Shown: positions 1 through 6,624, counted from the stretch's first letter. The stretch is 6,977 bases of DNA from Chloroflexota bacterium (GCA_002725365.1 PBOW01000017.1:41942-48918), one strand, 5' to 3'. The notes: generated by a model from the letters alone, not told the origin. Program-made: numbers and translations.

Positions 1-426
1 GATCTCATAGAAAAAATGAAGCAAGCAAAAAACGTGGGCAGTGGCATCCACTATCTAAGGCAAATCTACTTCGCTCGACTTGATCTCGCATACCATGATG
101 CCATCCTGCCGATAGATACTGATGCGCCGGCCAAAGAACTGCACCCTATAACTGGGTTCGCCTTCCCTGAGGGGACACATTTCCAGGGTGGATTTGGACA
201 CCTGTTTGGATATGACGCTGGATATTACGGTTACCTCTGGTCTCAAGTTTTCGGCGACGATATGTTCACCAGGTTCGCAAATGGGGACCCACAGACGGTT
301 GGTCAGGAATACCGAAAGAACATACTCGAGCCCGGCGGTTCAGTAGATGCGCAGGTCCAACTTGAAAGATTTCTCGGGCGTGCGCCTGATAAGGCGGCTT
401 TCCTGGAAGGCATAGGTCTCGGATAG
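1..426 (+). CDS. M3-family oligopeptidase, C-terminal fragment
   Basis: This is the last 141 residues of a zinc metallopeptidase of family M3 (thimet oligopeptidase / oligopeptidase A / Dcp group), which cleaves short peptides in the cytoplasm. The frame is open to the left edge, so the start and the HExxH zinc site lie outside the window; family members are usually 600-700 residues. The visible part shows the C-terminal signature: an 'LRQIYFARLDLA' helix, then 'FGHLFGYDAGYYGYLW' at about residues 65-80, then 'GQEYRKNILEPGGS' and 'RFLGRAPDKAAFL'. The tyrosine-rich 'YDAGYYGYLW' segment is where thimet oligopeptidase and neurolysin place substrate-binding tyrosines beside a flexible glycine loop. 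Here that loop seems one residue shorter than in the mammalian enzymes (my comparison from memory). The gene ends in TAG and converges on the next gene with 37 bases between them. No clear terminator hairpin is visible. The family call is firm; the subfamily is not. Confidence 0.93.
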   Translation, partial: DLIEKMKQAKNVGSGIHYLRQIYFARLDLAYHDAILPIDTDAPAKELHPITGFAFPEGTHFQGGFGHLFGYDAGYYGYLWSQVFGDDMFTRFANGDPQTVGQEYRKNILEPGGSVDAQVQLERFLGRAPDKAAFLEGIGLG

Positions 427-463
427 GAGTGAAACTTTCTCAATCCAAGACCTACTATCATGA

Positions 464-814
464 TTAATCGTTTCCGAATTGCCTCTGTATCCCTGCCTCA
501 GCTGAGTCTGTTGTGGTTCCAATCGAGTTTCCTGGGCTCCAGGTAAACTCCAAAACTGAGTTGTAATGAGCATTGATGGCGGCAAGTGTAGTAGCGTCAT
601 CCGTCTCAACAATCATGATACTTGGGAGATCGAAACTAGTAGATATCGGAGAATAGGAAGCCACTATATTTCCAGCAAAGCTGCTCTCACGAGCCGCCAA
701 GACTCTAGCCATAAAAGCTTGCTGCTCTTCTTCAACTGTTCCATTATCTTCCGCATCGGCAAATCTCTGCCATTGAGCGGCTGATGGTCTGTAATACCCT
801 ATATACAGCGTCAT
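464..814 (-). CDS. Small uncharacterised protein, probable alpha/beta (ferredoxin-like) fold
   Basis: This encodes 116 residues with no signal peptide, no membrane segment and no cysteine. I do not recognise the family with certainty. The order of predicted elements is a strand ('TLYIGYYRP', residues 2-10), a long amphipathic helix with an acidic EEEQQ stretch (about 12-43), a strand pair ('NIVASYSPI' and 'PSIMIVETDD'), a helix ('TLAAINAHYN') and a final strand ('VLEFTWSPG'). This beta-alpha-beta order and the 'VETDD...HYN..LEFTWSP' pattern recall small dimeric alpha/beta-barrel proteins such as the DUF3303 group, but no catalytic residue can be named. The start is supported by a GAGGAG ribosome binding site (plus-strand CTCCTC, 824-829), nine bases upstream of the ATG. 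The gene is read divergently from the amine oxidase at 949, and the two share the intergenic region 815-948, so shared control is possible. A plus-strand reading frame over the same stretch (566-784) has no protein-like character. Confidence 0.75.
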   Translation of the reverse strand: MTLYIGYYRPSAAQWQRFADAEDNGTVEEEQQAFMARVLAARESSFAGNIVASYSPISTSFDLPSIMIVETDDATTLAAINAHYNSVLEFTWSPGNSIGTTTDSAEAGIQRQFGND

Positions 815-870
815 AACTTTTACTCCTCAAGGTTCTATTTCAGTGCTTGTACTGGACGTCAGACTAACAC

Positions 871-922
871 GTCGACGCAAAGTGACGAAATTGATTATTT
901 TTCATCTACACTGAGTGTCGAC
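871..922. repeat. Paired GTCGAC palindromes, possible operator
   Basis: Two perfect six-base palindromes GTCGAC start 46 bases apart, and each is followed by an A-rich stretch containing CGAAA and then TTGA (GTCGAC-gcAAAgtga-CGAAA-tTGA and GTCGAC-AAAt-CGAAA-cagTTGA). The second copy lies just downstream of the candidate amine oxidase -10 element, where a bound repressor could block transcription. The six-base core is short and could recur by chance; the longer imperfect similarity is the reason to list it. Confidence 0.3.
882..911 (+). promoter_or_regulatory. Candidate promoter of the amine oxidase operon
   Basis: A -35-like GTGACG (882-887; four of six match TTGACA) and a -10-like TACACT (906-911; four of six match TATAAT) are separated by 18 bases. 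Transcription would start near 918 and leave a leader of about 30 bases that ends in the GAGGAG ribosome binding site at 937-942. The match is modest, so this is only a candidate. Confidence 0.25.
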
Positions 923-948
923 AAATCGAAACAGTTGAGGAGTTCCAT

Positions 949-2916
949 ATGGTTGTGGGAGATAAACTCGAGCAGGCAAATACTCAAGCAGACGTAGCGA
1001 ATCATCCGTTGGACCCACTATCCGCCGAAGAAATCGACAGAGCAGTGGCAATTGTCAAGGCAAGTGCCGGTCTTACTGACAACTTGTTATTTGAAACTAT
1101 TGTTCTACGGGAGCCTTCAAAGAACGACGTATTGAATTTTCATCCTGGAGCGTATGTGCCGCGGGAGGCTTTTCTCGTAGCCCTTGACTCAGAAAAACAG
1201 GAAGTCCACGAACTGATTGTTTCATTAGATACAAATGAGCTGCTACAGTCCGAGCATATTGAAGGCGTTCAACCGGCTTTTATTTTCGGCGATCATCAGA
1301 CGAATTTCCTGCAATTTGAAAGCAAAATTAAGCATGATCCAAGATACGTAGAAGCGCTGAGCAAGCGCGGCATCACGAATCCCGATCTTGTCATGATCGA
1401 TCCGTGGCCGATCTCAAATTTTGGTGATGAAAAAGAAAAAGGTAAGCGACTTGCGATTGGACGAGCCTGGTTACGACGTGAGGCGACCGACAACGGATAC
1501 GCACGACCAATTGAAGGACTGTCGGTAATAATTGATCTCGACAAAAGTGAAATTTTCGAAATACAGGATTTTGGAGTTGTACCAATTCCACCGGAGGACG
1601 GAAATTATGCGACTAGATACCAGGAATCATTCCGAGAAGATCTCAAACCGATTGAGATTACTCAACCAGAGGGAGCCAGCTTCACGGTAACTGGCAAGCA
1701 CGTCGACTGGCAAAAATGGCAGTTCCGCGTTGGATATACTCCCCGTGAGGGACTAGTGATACATAACGTCACATATCAGGATCAAGGAAAAAATCGCTCT
1801 GTGCTGTATCGCGGAGCTTTGTCTGAAATGGTGGTTCCGTATGGGGACCCGACAAACGATCACTACAAAAAACAAGTCTTCGATTCAGGAGAAGTCGGTA
1901 TCGGGAAATGTGCGAACTCTCTGGAGCTTGGCTGTGATTGCCTCGGTGAAATCTATTATTTCGATGTCTCACTTTATGACATTACCGGCAGGGCTAATAC
2001 GCAAAAAAATGTAATTTGCATGCATGAGGAAGATTTTGGTGTTCTCTGGAAGCATACTGACAATCGGATCGGTGAAACTGAGGTGCGGAGATCCCGACGT
2101 CTGGTTGTCTCCTTCTTCACAACAGTTGGGAATTACGAATACGGTTTTTTCTGGTACTTCTATCAGGACGGGAGTATCGATTATCAAGTCAAGCTGACTG
2201 GAGTGGTCAATTCTTCTGCCATGTTGCCCGGGGCGAAACCAAAACACGGGACATTGGTCGCCCCACAGGTGGTGGCACATAATCATCAACACTATTTCAA
2301 TGTTCGACTCGATATGATGGTCGACGGACAGGAAAACTCCGTCTACGAAGTTGATACAGTCCGAGATCCGATCAGTGAGGAGAATAAGCACGGGAACGCG
2401 TTCTCTGTTAAGAAAACGCTCCTCACAGAAGAGGCTGACTTCCCAAGGAAGATCGATCCGTATGCTGCGAGATACTGGACAGTGGCTAACCATTCGAGGC
2501 ATAACTACATGGGCGAGCCAGTTAGCTACAAGATTGCTCCCGGCGAGAATGTCCTCCCGTTCCATCACGATGATGCCGTAATCATGAAACGAGCTGCTTT
2601 CATGACTGGGCATATGTGGGCAACAGAATATGACCGTGACGAAATGTTCGCCGCTGGAAATTATCCGAACCAGCACTCCGGTGGCGACGGGCTACCTAAA
2701 TGGATGAGCGGTAATCGTAGCCTTGAAAACAAAGATGTTGTGATTTGGTATACGTTCGGACATAACCACATTCCACGTCTCGAGGATTGGCCTGTTATGC
2801 CGGTCGCATACACTGGATTCTCCATACGGCCGTCTGGCTTCTTTGACAGGAACCCCGCGTTGGACGTGCCTCCCTCGGACCCACATTGCAAGTGTGACGG
2901 TGATTGTGCATGCTAA
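949..2916 (+). CDS. Copper amine oxidase (TPQ-dependent primary amine oxidase)
   Basis: This 655-residue enzyme oxidises a primary amine to the aldehyde, releasing ammonia and hydrogen peroxide. Small N2- and N3-type domains (about 20-105 and 107-215) precede the large catalytic domain (about 232-640). The precursor of the self-made topaquinone cofactor is Y396, in 'TTVGNYEYGFFW', which fits the TxxNY[DE]Y rule. Copper ligands are H446 and H448 ('HQHYF') and H607 ('HNHIPR'). D312 ('VFDSGE') is the catalytic base and Y298 ('VPYGDP') the tyrosine that hydrogen-bonds the cofactor. C331 and C357 match the conserved disulfide. D455, M456 and D596 match the peripheral metal site. Numbers run 14-15 above Arthrobacter globiformis oxidase (D298, Y382, H431/433/592), so the alignment is nearly gap-free. 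No signal peptide is seen, which suggests a cytoplasmic enzyme. Oddities are non-aromatic residues where that enzyme has channel tyrosines, and a C-terminal CxC-xxx-CxC tail. It is probably the first gene of an operon with 2940-3746. The amine substrate cannot be told from sequence. Confidence 0.97.
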   Translation: MVVGDKLEQANTQADVANHPLDPLSAEEIDRAVAIVKASAGLTDNLLFETIVLREPSKNDVLNFHPGAYVPREAFLVALDSEKQEVHELIVSLDTNELLQSEHIEGVQPAFIFGDHQTNFLQFESKIKHDPRYVEALSKRGITNPDLVMIDPWPISNFGDEKEKGKRLAIGRAWLRREATDNGYARPIEGLSVIIDLDKSEIFEIQDFGVVPIPPEDGNYATRYQESFREDLKPIEITQPEGASFTVTGKHVDWQKWQFRVGYTPREGLVIHNVTYQDQGKNRSVLYRGALSEMVVPYGDPTNDHYKKQVFDSGEVGIGKCANSLELGCDCLGEIYYFDVSLYDITGRANTQKNVICMHEEDFGVLWKHTDNRIGETEVRRSRRLVVSFFTTVGNYEYGFFWYFYQDGSIDYQVKLTGVVNSSAMLPGAKPKHGTLVAPQVVAHNHQHYFNVRLDMMVDGQENSVYEVDTVRDPISEENKHGNAFSVKKTLLTEEADFPRKIDPYAARYWTVANHSRHNYMGEPVSYKIAPGENVLPFHHDDAVIMKRAAFMTGHMWATEYDRDEMFAAGNYPNQHSGGDGLPKWMSGNRSLENKDVVIWYTFGHNHIPRLEDWPVMPVAYTGFSIRPSGFFDRNPALDVPPSDPHCKCDGDCAC

Positions 2917-2921
2917 TACTC

Positions 2922-2926
2922 GGAGG
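2922..2926 (+). promoter_or_regulatory. Ribosome binding site of the downstream operon gene
   Basis: GGAGG sits in the 23-base gap after the amine oxidase TAA, 13 bases before the ATG at 2940. The spacing is longer than the usual 5-9 bases, but no closer purine-rich site and no other nearby in-frame start is present, so 2940 remains the best start. The short gap favours co-transcription with the amine oxidase. Confidence 0.6.
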
Positions 2927-2939
2927 ATAACGACACTCT

Positions 2940-3746
2940 ATGCCGGCAATTCGACTCGTTCGTACTCCCAGCGATTTCAAGACACCGACAAATCTGGTAA
3001 TCGTGGACGAGGAAGGCAAGCCGGATTCAGATCCTGGCTGGGGTTCTTTCGTTGACTGGCAATCTCGGCGTGACCGTGAAGGTGTCGATGATTTTAGGAA
3101 AACGTTAGATCGACTTGACCTTGACGATCCATCCCATACCAAACGCCAGAGTCAGTTTATGAATCAATATTTTTTTGAGGAACCTGACGCAGACATGCAT
3201 CGGAGAGTTGGGGAAGTAGCTGAGCGGTACGCCTATCTGAAGAATCCCTCCGACTTCATCCAAGTGGTCGCTGAATTTGGGACCAAATACACAGATTTTT
3301 TCTGGGGGGATTTTGATCAGTTCGGCAGCCCCATCTATTCACTGTCTGATTGGCGAAACGAATGGTTGAATGTCGGAACATGGGCAAGTCGGGTTCAGGA
3401 TCATAAACAGCAAGAAATACTGATGCGAGCATTCGCTGAGCCCACCGGCTGGAACTTACTCATTGAAAAGTTCAGACAGCACACAGATGGATTCATGGTG
3501 CCGCAAGGCGGCATTTCAGGAAACAAGGACCCGAACGAAAGCAGTATCCGGGTAACCAGCTGGGTCGGTTGGTGCTGGGCATTGATCGTGAGAGACCTGT
3601 TCCAAGAGGTCACGTATACACCGTGTAAAAACCAAACATCTGACTCAAACCCGAACGGTTGCAATAACGAGGTCCCGGATGTTTTGCCGAGTGGTAACAA
3701 GTCCACTCCATACTGCTCGACTAACTGCCGCTCAGCGGATCTTTAA
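2940..3746 (+). CDS. Uncharacterised protein with C-terminal four-cysteine zinc-finger-like motif
   Basis: This encodes 268 soluble residues with no signal peptide or membrane segment. I do not recognise a named family. The N-terminal half is acidic and polar (about 22-90, rich in D, E and R). The middle is rich in aromatic residues ('YTDFFWGDFDQF', 117-128), followed by 'SLSDWRNEWLNVGTWASRV' (134-152) and a helical 'SWVGWCWALIVRDLF' (207-221). The C-terminus holds C229, C241, C259 and C263, ending in 'YCSTNCR'. This arrangement, a helical domain with a 'SL.dWr.Ea'-like helix, a tryptophan- or leucine-rich helix and a terminal C..C...YCS..CR knuckle, resembles many uncharacterised actinobacterial and Chloroflexota proteins that end in a CGNR-like treble-clef zinc finger. 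In those the finger often reads 'C..CG..F......R.YCS..CR'. Here the first cysteine pair is wider (11 residues between). DNA or RNA binding is possible, but no function is shown. It lies 23 bases after the amine oxidase, so a role in that operon's control or in enzyme maturation is plausible. Confidence 0.85.
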   Translation: MPAIRLVRTPSDFKTPTNLVIVDEEGKPDSDPGWGSFVDWQSRRDREGVDDFRKTLDRLDLDDPSHTKRQSQFMNQYFFEEPDADMHRRVGEVAERYAYLKNPSDFIQVVAEFGTKYTDFFWGDFDQFGSPIYSLSDWRNEWLNVGTWASRVQDHKQQEILMRAFAEPTGWNLLIEKFRQHTDGFMVPQGGISGNKDPNESSIRVTSWVGWCWALIVRDLFQEVTYTPCKNQTSDSNPNGCNNEVPDVLPSGNKSTPYCSTNCRSADL

Positions 3747-3878
3747 ATAGGTCAGCACACTGTCTCCGCGCTCGTTTCGCTAAGCCGCATCTGTGCTAGG
3801 TTCGGACGGAGTGGCATTAAGACCATATTTATCTGATCTCTGTTAAATACAAACCTAAATGCAGGAAGGTACACTCGC
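3747..3878 (+). promoter_or_regulatory. Intergenic region upstream of the MMPL transporter
   Basis: This 132-base gap ends in the ribosome binding site AGGAAGG (3863-3869), nine bases before the ATG at 3879. AGCACA (3754-3759) and TGTGCT (3792-3797) form a six-base inverted repeat with a 32-base loop, but no run of T follows, so it is not a convincing intrinsic terminator. An A/T-rich stretch at 3816-3853 could hold a promoter: TTAAGA (3817-3822) and TTAAAT (3843-3848) are 20 bases apart, too far for a confident call. Whether the transporter has its own promoter or is read from upstream cannot be decided. Confidence 0.4.
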
Positions 3879-6293
3879 ATGGGAATTTCTATCAAAGGAA
3901 TCGCTGGCTTCAGTGGTCGCCGGCCTTGGATTATTGTGCTCGGCTGGATAATTGTACTCGCGGCTGCCGCCATTTCCACAGTGTCACTTGTTCCAACTGC
4001 ACTTAATGGTGGACAGGGACCCACCCAAACTCTGGAATATCAGACCGCACAAAATCTCGTTGACGAACGGTTCGGAGCGCTGGACGGACTGGCACAAGAT
4101 CCTACAAGTGACCAGTCTACGATCTCCGAGCTCGTGTTGTTTGTTGGTGATGGGATTGGCCCAGGAGACGTCACGTTCGATGAGAAAGTTACGTCATTTG
4201 CCCAAGAACTCATAGCAGCAGAAGACAAGATTAATACCGAGATCCTTTCCATGAGCTGGGAGGATTACCCAAAACAAACTTCTGAAGACGGTACCGCTCT
4301 ACTGGTGTTTGCCTCAATTCTTGAGGAATCTGACTCGCATATTGACTCATTCATCCACGTAGCTGAGGAAGCGAGTAGTACTGATTTCCGAGTCTACTTT
4401 ATCGGTAACGCAAGCTTGAACTATACCTTCAGTGAATTGGCAGAGAAAGACCTTCAAACCGGAGAATCGATTGGGATAGCAGTGGCTTTAGTTATTTTGG
4501 CACTGGTATTTGGGTCAGTAGTTGCCGCTTTCATCCCTATCATTCTTGCCATCGTCGCTATCTTCGCGGCGATTGGCCTGACCGGAGTAGTTGGTCAGGT
4601 AATTGATCTCAATGAATTTGTCCCAAACATAATGACCATGATGGGACTCGCGGTGGGTATCGATTACGCCCTATTCATATTGTCGAGGTACCGAGAAGAA
4701 CGAGGTCGTGGTCTAGGCAAACAGGAAGCAATAGAAGCATCTAGTGGGTCAGCCGGACGAGCGGTTGTGTTTAGTGGGTTCACGGTGGTATTGGCTCTTT
4801 TGGGAATGTTCATTATTCCTGAGAGAACATTCCAGGCTTTTGGCATTGGGGCGATCATGGTTGTGTTCGTGGCCGTGCTCGTCGGAATGACTTTACTCCC
4901 TGCCCTGATTGGAATTCTCGGCGATAAGGTATGGGCAGTCCGTGCCCCTCTCCCCTTAACCATTGGCCTCTTTGCCGTCGGCGCCCTGATAGTGACGTTC
5001 ACCGCAGGAATTGGGCCGCAGCTCCTACTCGCCTCATTCGGCGTGATGCTCGTGCTGACAGTTATCACCGCGGCCCGAAGGTTGACGAAATTCAGTGGCG
5101 AACAATCAGATGGGCCGGCATCAACCGAACTTAGCCGGGAAGGCAATATCTGGAATGCAATTACGGTGGGCGTGATGAACCGACCGTGGTCAAGCATGAT
5201 ACTCGCAACTACGTTCCTCGTAGCCTTGGGGTACTTCTACTTCGATCTCGATAAGGGCACAAGTGGTATCTCCGTACTCCCTGATGAAGAGCCAGCCAAA
5301 CAGGGATTCCAACTACTGAATGACAAGTTCGGATTTGGCTCTAATGCGCCTGCTCTCATAGCTATTGATGGGGACGTCGGAGCTGACAATATCCAATCCG
5401 GCATATCTAATCTTGAACAAGCGATATCAGAAGATCCAGGTCTCCTAATGCTCTACCCAGCGAAAGACGATCCTTACGCTCAACAACCCATTCGGATAGA
5501 ACCAACTGCGAATCTAGCCTCACTCACGGCTGTACTCCCGGGTGATCCATCTGATCAGGTGGCACTCAACACGATTCGACGATTACGTGAAGACTTGATT
5601 CCCAGTGCGTTTTCGAATGTACCTGAGGAATCCTACAAAATATACGTTGGAGGTAGCTCTGCTGAGGTGGTTGATTCAGTAAAAATTACAGATCAATATC
5701 TCCCAATCGTTTTTGCCTCAGTTCTTGGGCTGAGCTTCGTCCTTTTACTTTTTGCGTTCAGATCAGTGACGATTAGCTTTGCGTCGATACTGATGAATCT
5801 ATTGTCCGTGGGTGCGTCTTACGGGTTAGTAGTCCTCGTGTTCCAAAAAGGTTTTTTAATCGACTTCTTTGGCTTTGAGCAGGTAGATCAGATTGAGTTT
5901 TGGTTACCCCTCTTTATGTTCAGTATTTTGTTTGGGCTGTCAATGGATTATCACGTTTTCATGCTGAGCCGGATTAAGGAACACTACGACGTCACTGGTA
6001 ACGCAACCGAATCTGTCGCATTTGGTCTGAGAACTACGGCAAGCATCATCACGGGAGCAGCTTTAATCATGGTGGCAGTATTCGGAGGATTTGCGCTCGG
6101 AGACATAGCTTTCTTTCAGTCGATGGGCTTCGGTCTCGGGGCAGCCGTGCTGCTAGACGCAACTATTGTCCGCTCACTACTGGTTCCAAGCGTGATGCGT
6201 ATTCTTGGTGATAGAGCCTGGTACCTTCCTTCATGGCTGGAGTGGCTACCAAATATATCCATCGAGGGCAATTCCGATTCGGTCACGAATTGA
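3879..6293 (+). CDS. MMPL-family (RND superfamily) membrane transporter
   Basis: This 804-residue inner-membrane exporter is of the MMPL type, proton-driven pumps that move lipids or other hydrophobic compounds outward. Two similar halves are visible. Segment 1 is at about 17-38, followed by an extracytoplasmic domain (39-194) and segments at about 195-215, 216-238, 250-270, 295-313 and 320-345. The second half has a segment at 436-456, an extracytoplasmic domain (457-605) and segments at about 606-626, 631-655, 673-697, 718-740 and 744-775. The proton-relay Asp-Tyr pairs of the family are both present: D262-Y263 ('GIDYALF') and D690-Y691 ('SMDYHVF'), matching the pairs known in mycobacterial MmpL3. 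The cytoplasmic link between the halves contains two additional hydrophobic stretches (about 359-377 and 380-400), giving a predicted 14 segments instead of 12. A polar tail of about 25 residues ends the protein. The start is supported by AGGAAGG nine bases upstream. The substrate is unknown, and no partner adaptor or lipid-synthesis gene lies in the window. Confidence 0.95.
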   Translation: MGISIKGIAGFSGRRPWIIVLGWIIVLAAAAISTVSLVPTALNGGQGPTQTLEYQTAQNLVDERFGALDGLAQDPTSDQSTISELVLFVGDGIGPGDVTFDEKVTSFAQELIAAEDKINTEILSMSWEDYPKQTSEDGTALLVFASILEESDSHIDSFIHVAEEASSTDFRVYFIGNASLNYTFSELAEKDLQTGESIGIAVALVILALVFGSVVAAFIPIILAIVAIFAAIGLTGVVGQVIDLNEFVPNIMTMMGLAVGIDYALFILSRYREERGRGLGKQEAIEASSGSAGRAVVFSGFTVVLALLGMFIIPERTFQAFGIGAIMVVFVAVLVGMTLLPALIGILGDKVWAVRAPLPLTIGLFAVGALIVTFTAGIGPQLLLASFGVMLVLTVITAARRLTKFSGEQSDGPASTELSREGNIWNAITVGVMNRPWSSMILATTFLVALGYFYFDLDKGTSGISVLPDEEPAKQGFQLLNDKFGFGSNAPALIAIDGDVGADNIQSGISNLEQAISEDPGLLMLYPAKDDPYAQQPIRIEPTANLASLTAVLPGDPSDQVALNTIRRLREDLIPSAFSNVPEESYKIYVGGSSAEVVDSVKITDQYLPIVFASVLGLSFVLLLFAFRSVTISFASILMNLLSVGASYGLVVLVFQKGFLIDFFGFEQVDQIEFWLPLFMFSILFGLSMDYHVFMLSRIKEHYDVTGNATESVAFGLRTTASIITGAALIMVAVFGGFALGDIAFFQSMGFGLGAAVLLDATIVRSLLVPSVMRILGDRAWYLPSWLEWLPNISIEGNSDSVTN

Positions 6294-6322
6294 ACGTCGA
6301 ATATGTACGCTCAGAAGCAGGC

Positions 6323-6610
6323 CTACATGATGTCGCCTACGACGTAGTGCCCATCTGTCCAGGTTGGTTCGGATTCAAGATGCTCCATCAGCCCTAGAAA
6401 CACTTCATGTTGCTCTGGAAGTTCTGCATTCGCAACGTAGGCCTCCTGGCTCTCAAATACAGCCACGGCCAACCAATTGCCACCCGCATCAGGGCGCAAT
6501 ACAAAGATTGCGATCGCCCCTTCAGGAGTTCGGTCATTATTACTGAACAGGCCTACCACATCATCCTCATGACCGGGCTTCACTGAGAATTCTGCCACTG
6601 AACCATACAT
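6323..6610 (-). CDS. Small ABM-fold protein (antibiotic biosynthesis monooxygenase-like)
   Basis: This encodes 95 residues with the pattern of dimeric alpha/beta-barrel proteins of the ABM type: a strand 'YGSVAEFSVKPGHEDDV' (2-18) leading into a helix, a strand 'GAIAIFVLRPD' (about 31-41), 'WLAVAVFES.EAY' (about 46-58), an acidic helix carrying 'NAELPEQHEVFLGLMEHL', and the closing 'EPTWTDGHYVVG'. Members can be quinol monooxygenases, haem-degrading enzymes or proteins with no known activity, so the reaction cannot be assigned. The start is placed at 6610 and not at the in-frame ATG 36 bases upstream (6646), because a strong GAGGAGG site lies seven bases before 6610 and the extra 12 residues (polar, N- and S-rich) do not fit the fold. 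It converges on the transporter with 29 bases between the stops and follows the 6701-6977 gene on the same strand after 90 bases. Confidence 0.87.
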   Translation of the reverse strand: MYGSVAEFSVKPGHEDDVVGLFSNNDRTPEGAIAIFVLRPDAGGNWLAVAVFESQEAYVANAELPEQHEVFLGLMEHLESEPTWTDGHYVVGDIM

Positions 6611-6617
6611 AGTCGTA

Positions 6618-6624
6618 CCTCCTC
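6618..6624 (-). promoter_or_regulatory. Strong ribosome binding site that decides the ABM-fold gene start
   Basis: On the minus strand this reads GAGGAGG, nearly a full match to the anti-Shine-Dalgarno sequence, with seven bases to the ATG at 6610-6608. It selects this ATG over the upstream one at 6646. A weak promoter could lie just upstream on the minus strand (TTAACA, complement of 6671-6676; TGTAAA, complement of 6646-6651; 19 bases apart). If real, it would place the 6646 ATG inside the -10 element. Confidence 0.7.

Larger units (their letters stand above)
815..948. promoter_or_regulatory. Divergent intergenic control region
   Basis: These 134 bases separate two divergent genes and must hold both start regions. 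The two ribosome binding sites have the same nine-base core, TTGAGGAGT. On the minus strand it is the complement of 822-830; on the plus strand it spans 935-943, with GAGGAG at 937-942, six bases before the amine oxidase ATG. The middle contains two copies of the palindrome GTCGAC (871-876 and 917-922) and an inverted pair CGTCA (857-861) / TGACG (883-887) that brackets the first copy. These could be regulator binding sites, but nothing in the window identifies the regulator. I found no convincing promoter for the minus-strand gene. Confidence 0.55.

Noticed and set aside
566..784. A 72-codon plus-strand frame opposite the small uncharacterised gene
   Set aside because: It has no ribosome binding site and no protein-like pattern; the minus-strand gene has both.
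1969..2676. A 235-codon open frame on the minus strand
   Set aside because: It lies wholly inside the amine oxidase, whose catalytic motifs are all in the plus-strand frame. The minus-strand protein has no family-like pattern.
2795..3142. A 115-codon minus-strand frame across the amine oxidase / downstream gene junction
   Set aside because: It overlaps two better-supported plus-strand genes and their ribosome binding site, and its sequence is low in hydrophobic patterning.
3728..3746. Hairpin CCGC-TCA-GCGG followed by ATCTTTAAAT at the end of the four-cysteine protein gene
   Set aside because: The stem is only four base pairs, lies within the coding end and has no proper run of T, so it is not a credible terminator.
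3752..4024. A 90-codon minus-strand frame spanning the gap and the transporter start
   Set aside because: It overlaps the transporter's conserved N-terminal membrane segment and has no clear ribosome binding site or protein-like pattern.
4664..5197. A 177-codon open frame on the minus strand within the transporter
   Set aside because: It is antisense to conserved transporter segments including the GIDYALF motif; its serine-, threonine- and arginine-rich content is typical of a shadow frame.
6337..6347. Perfect palindrome CTACGACGTAG near the end of the ABM-fold gene
   Set aside because: It is short, leaves a one-base centre that cannot form a loop, and lies inside coding sequence; chance is sufficient.
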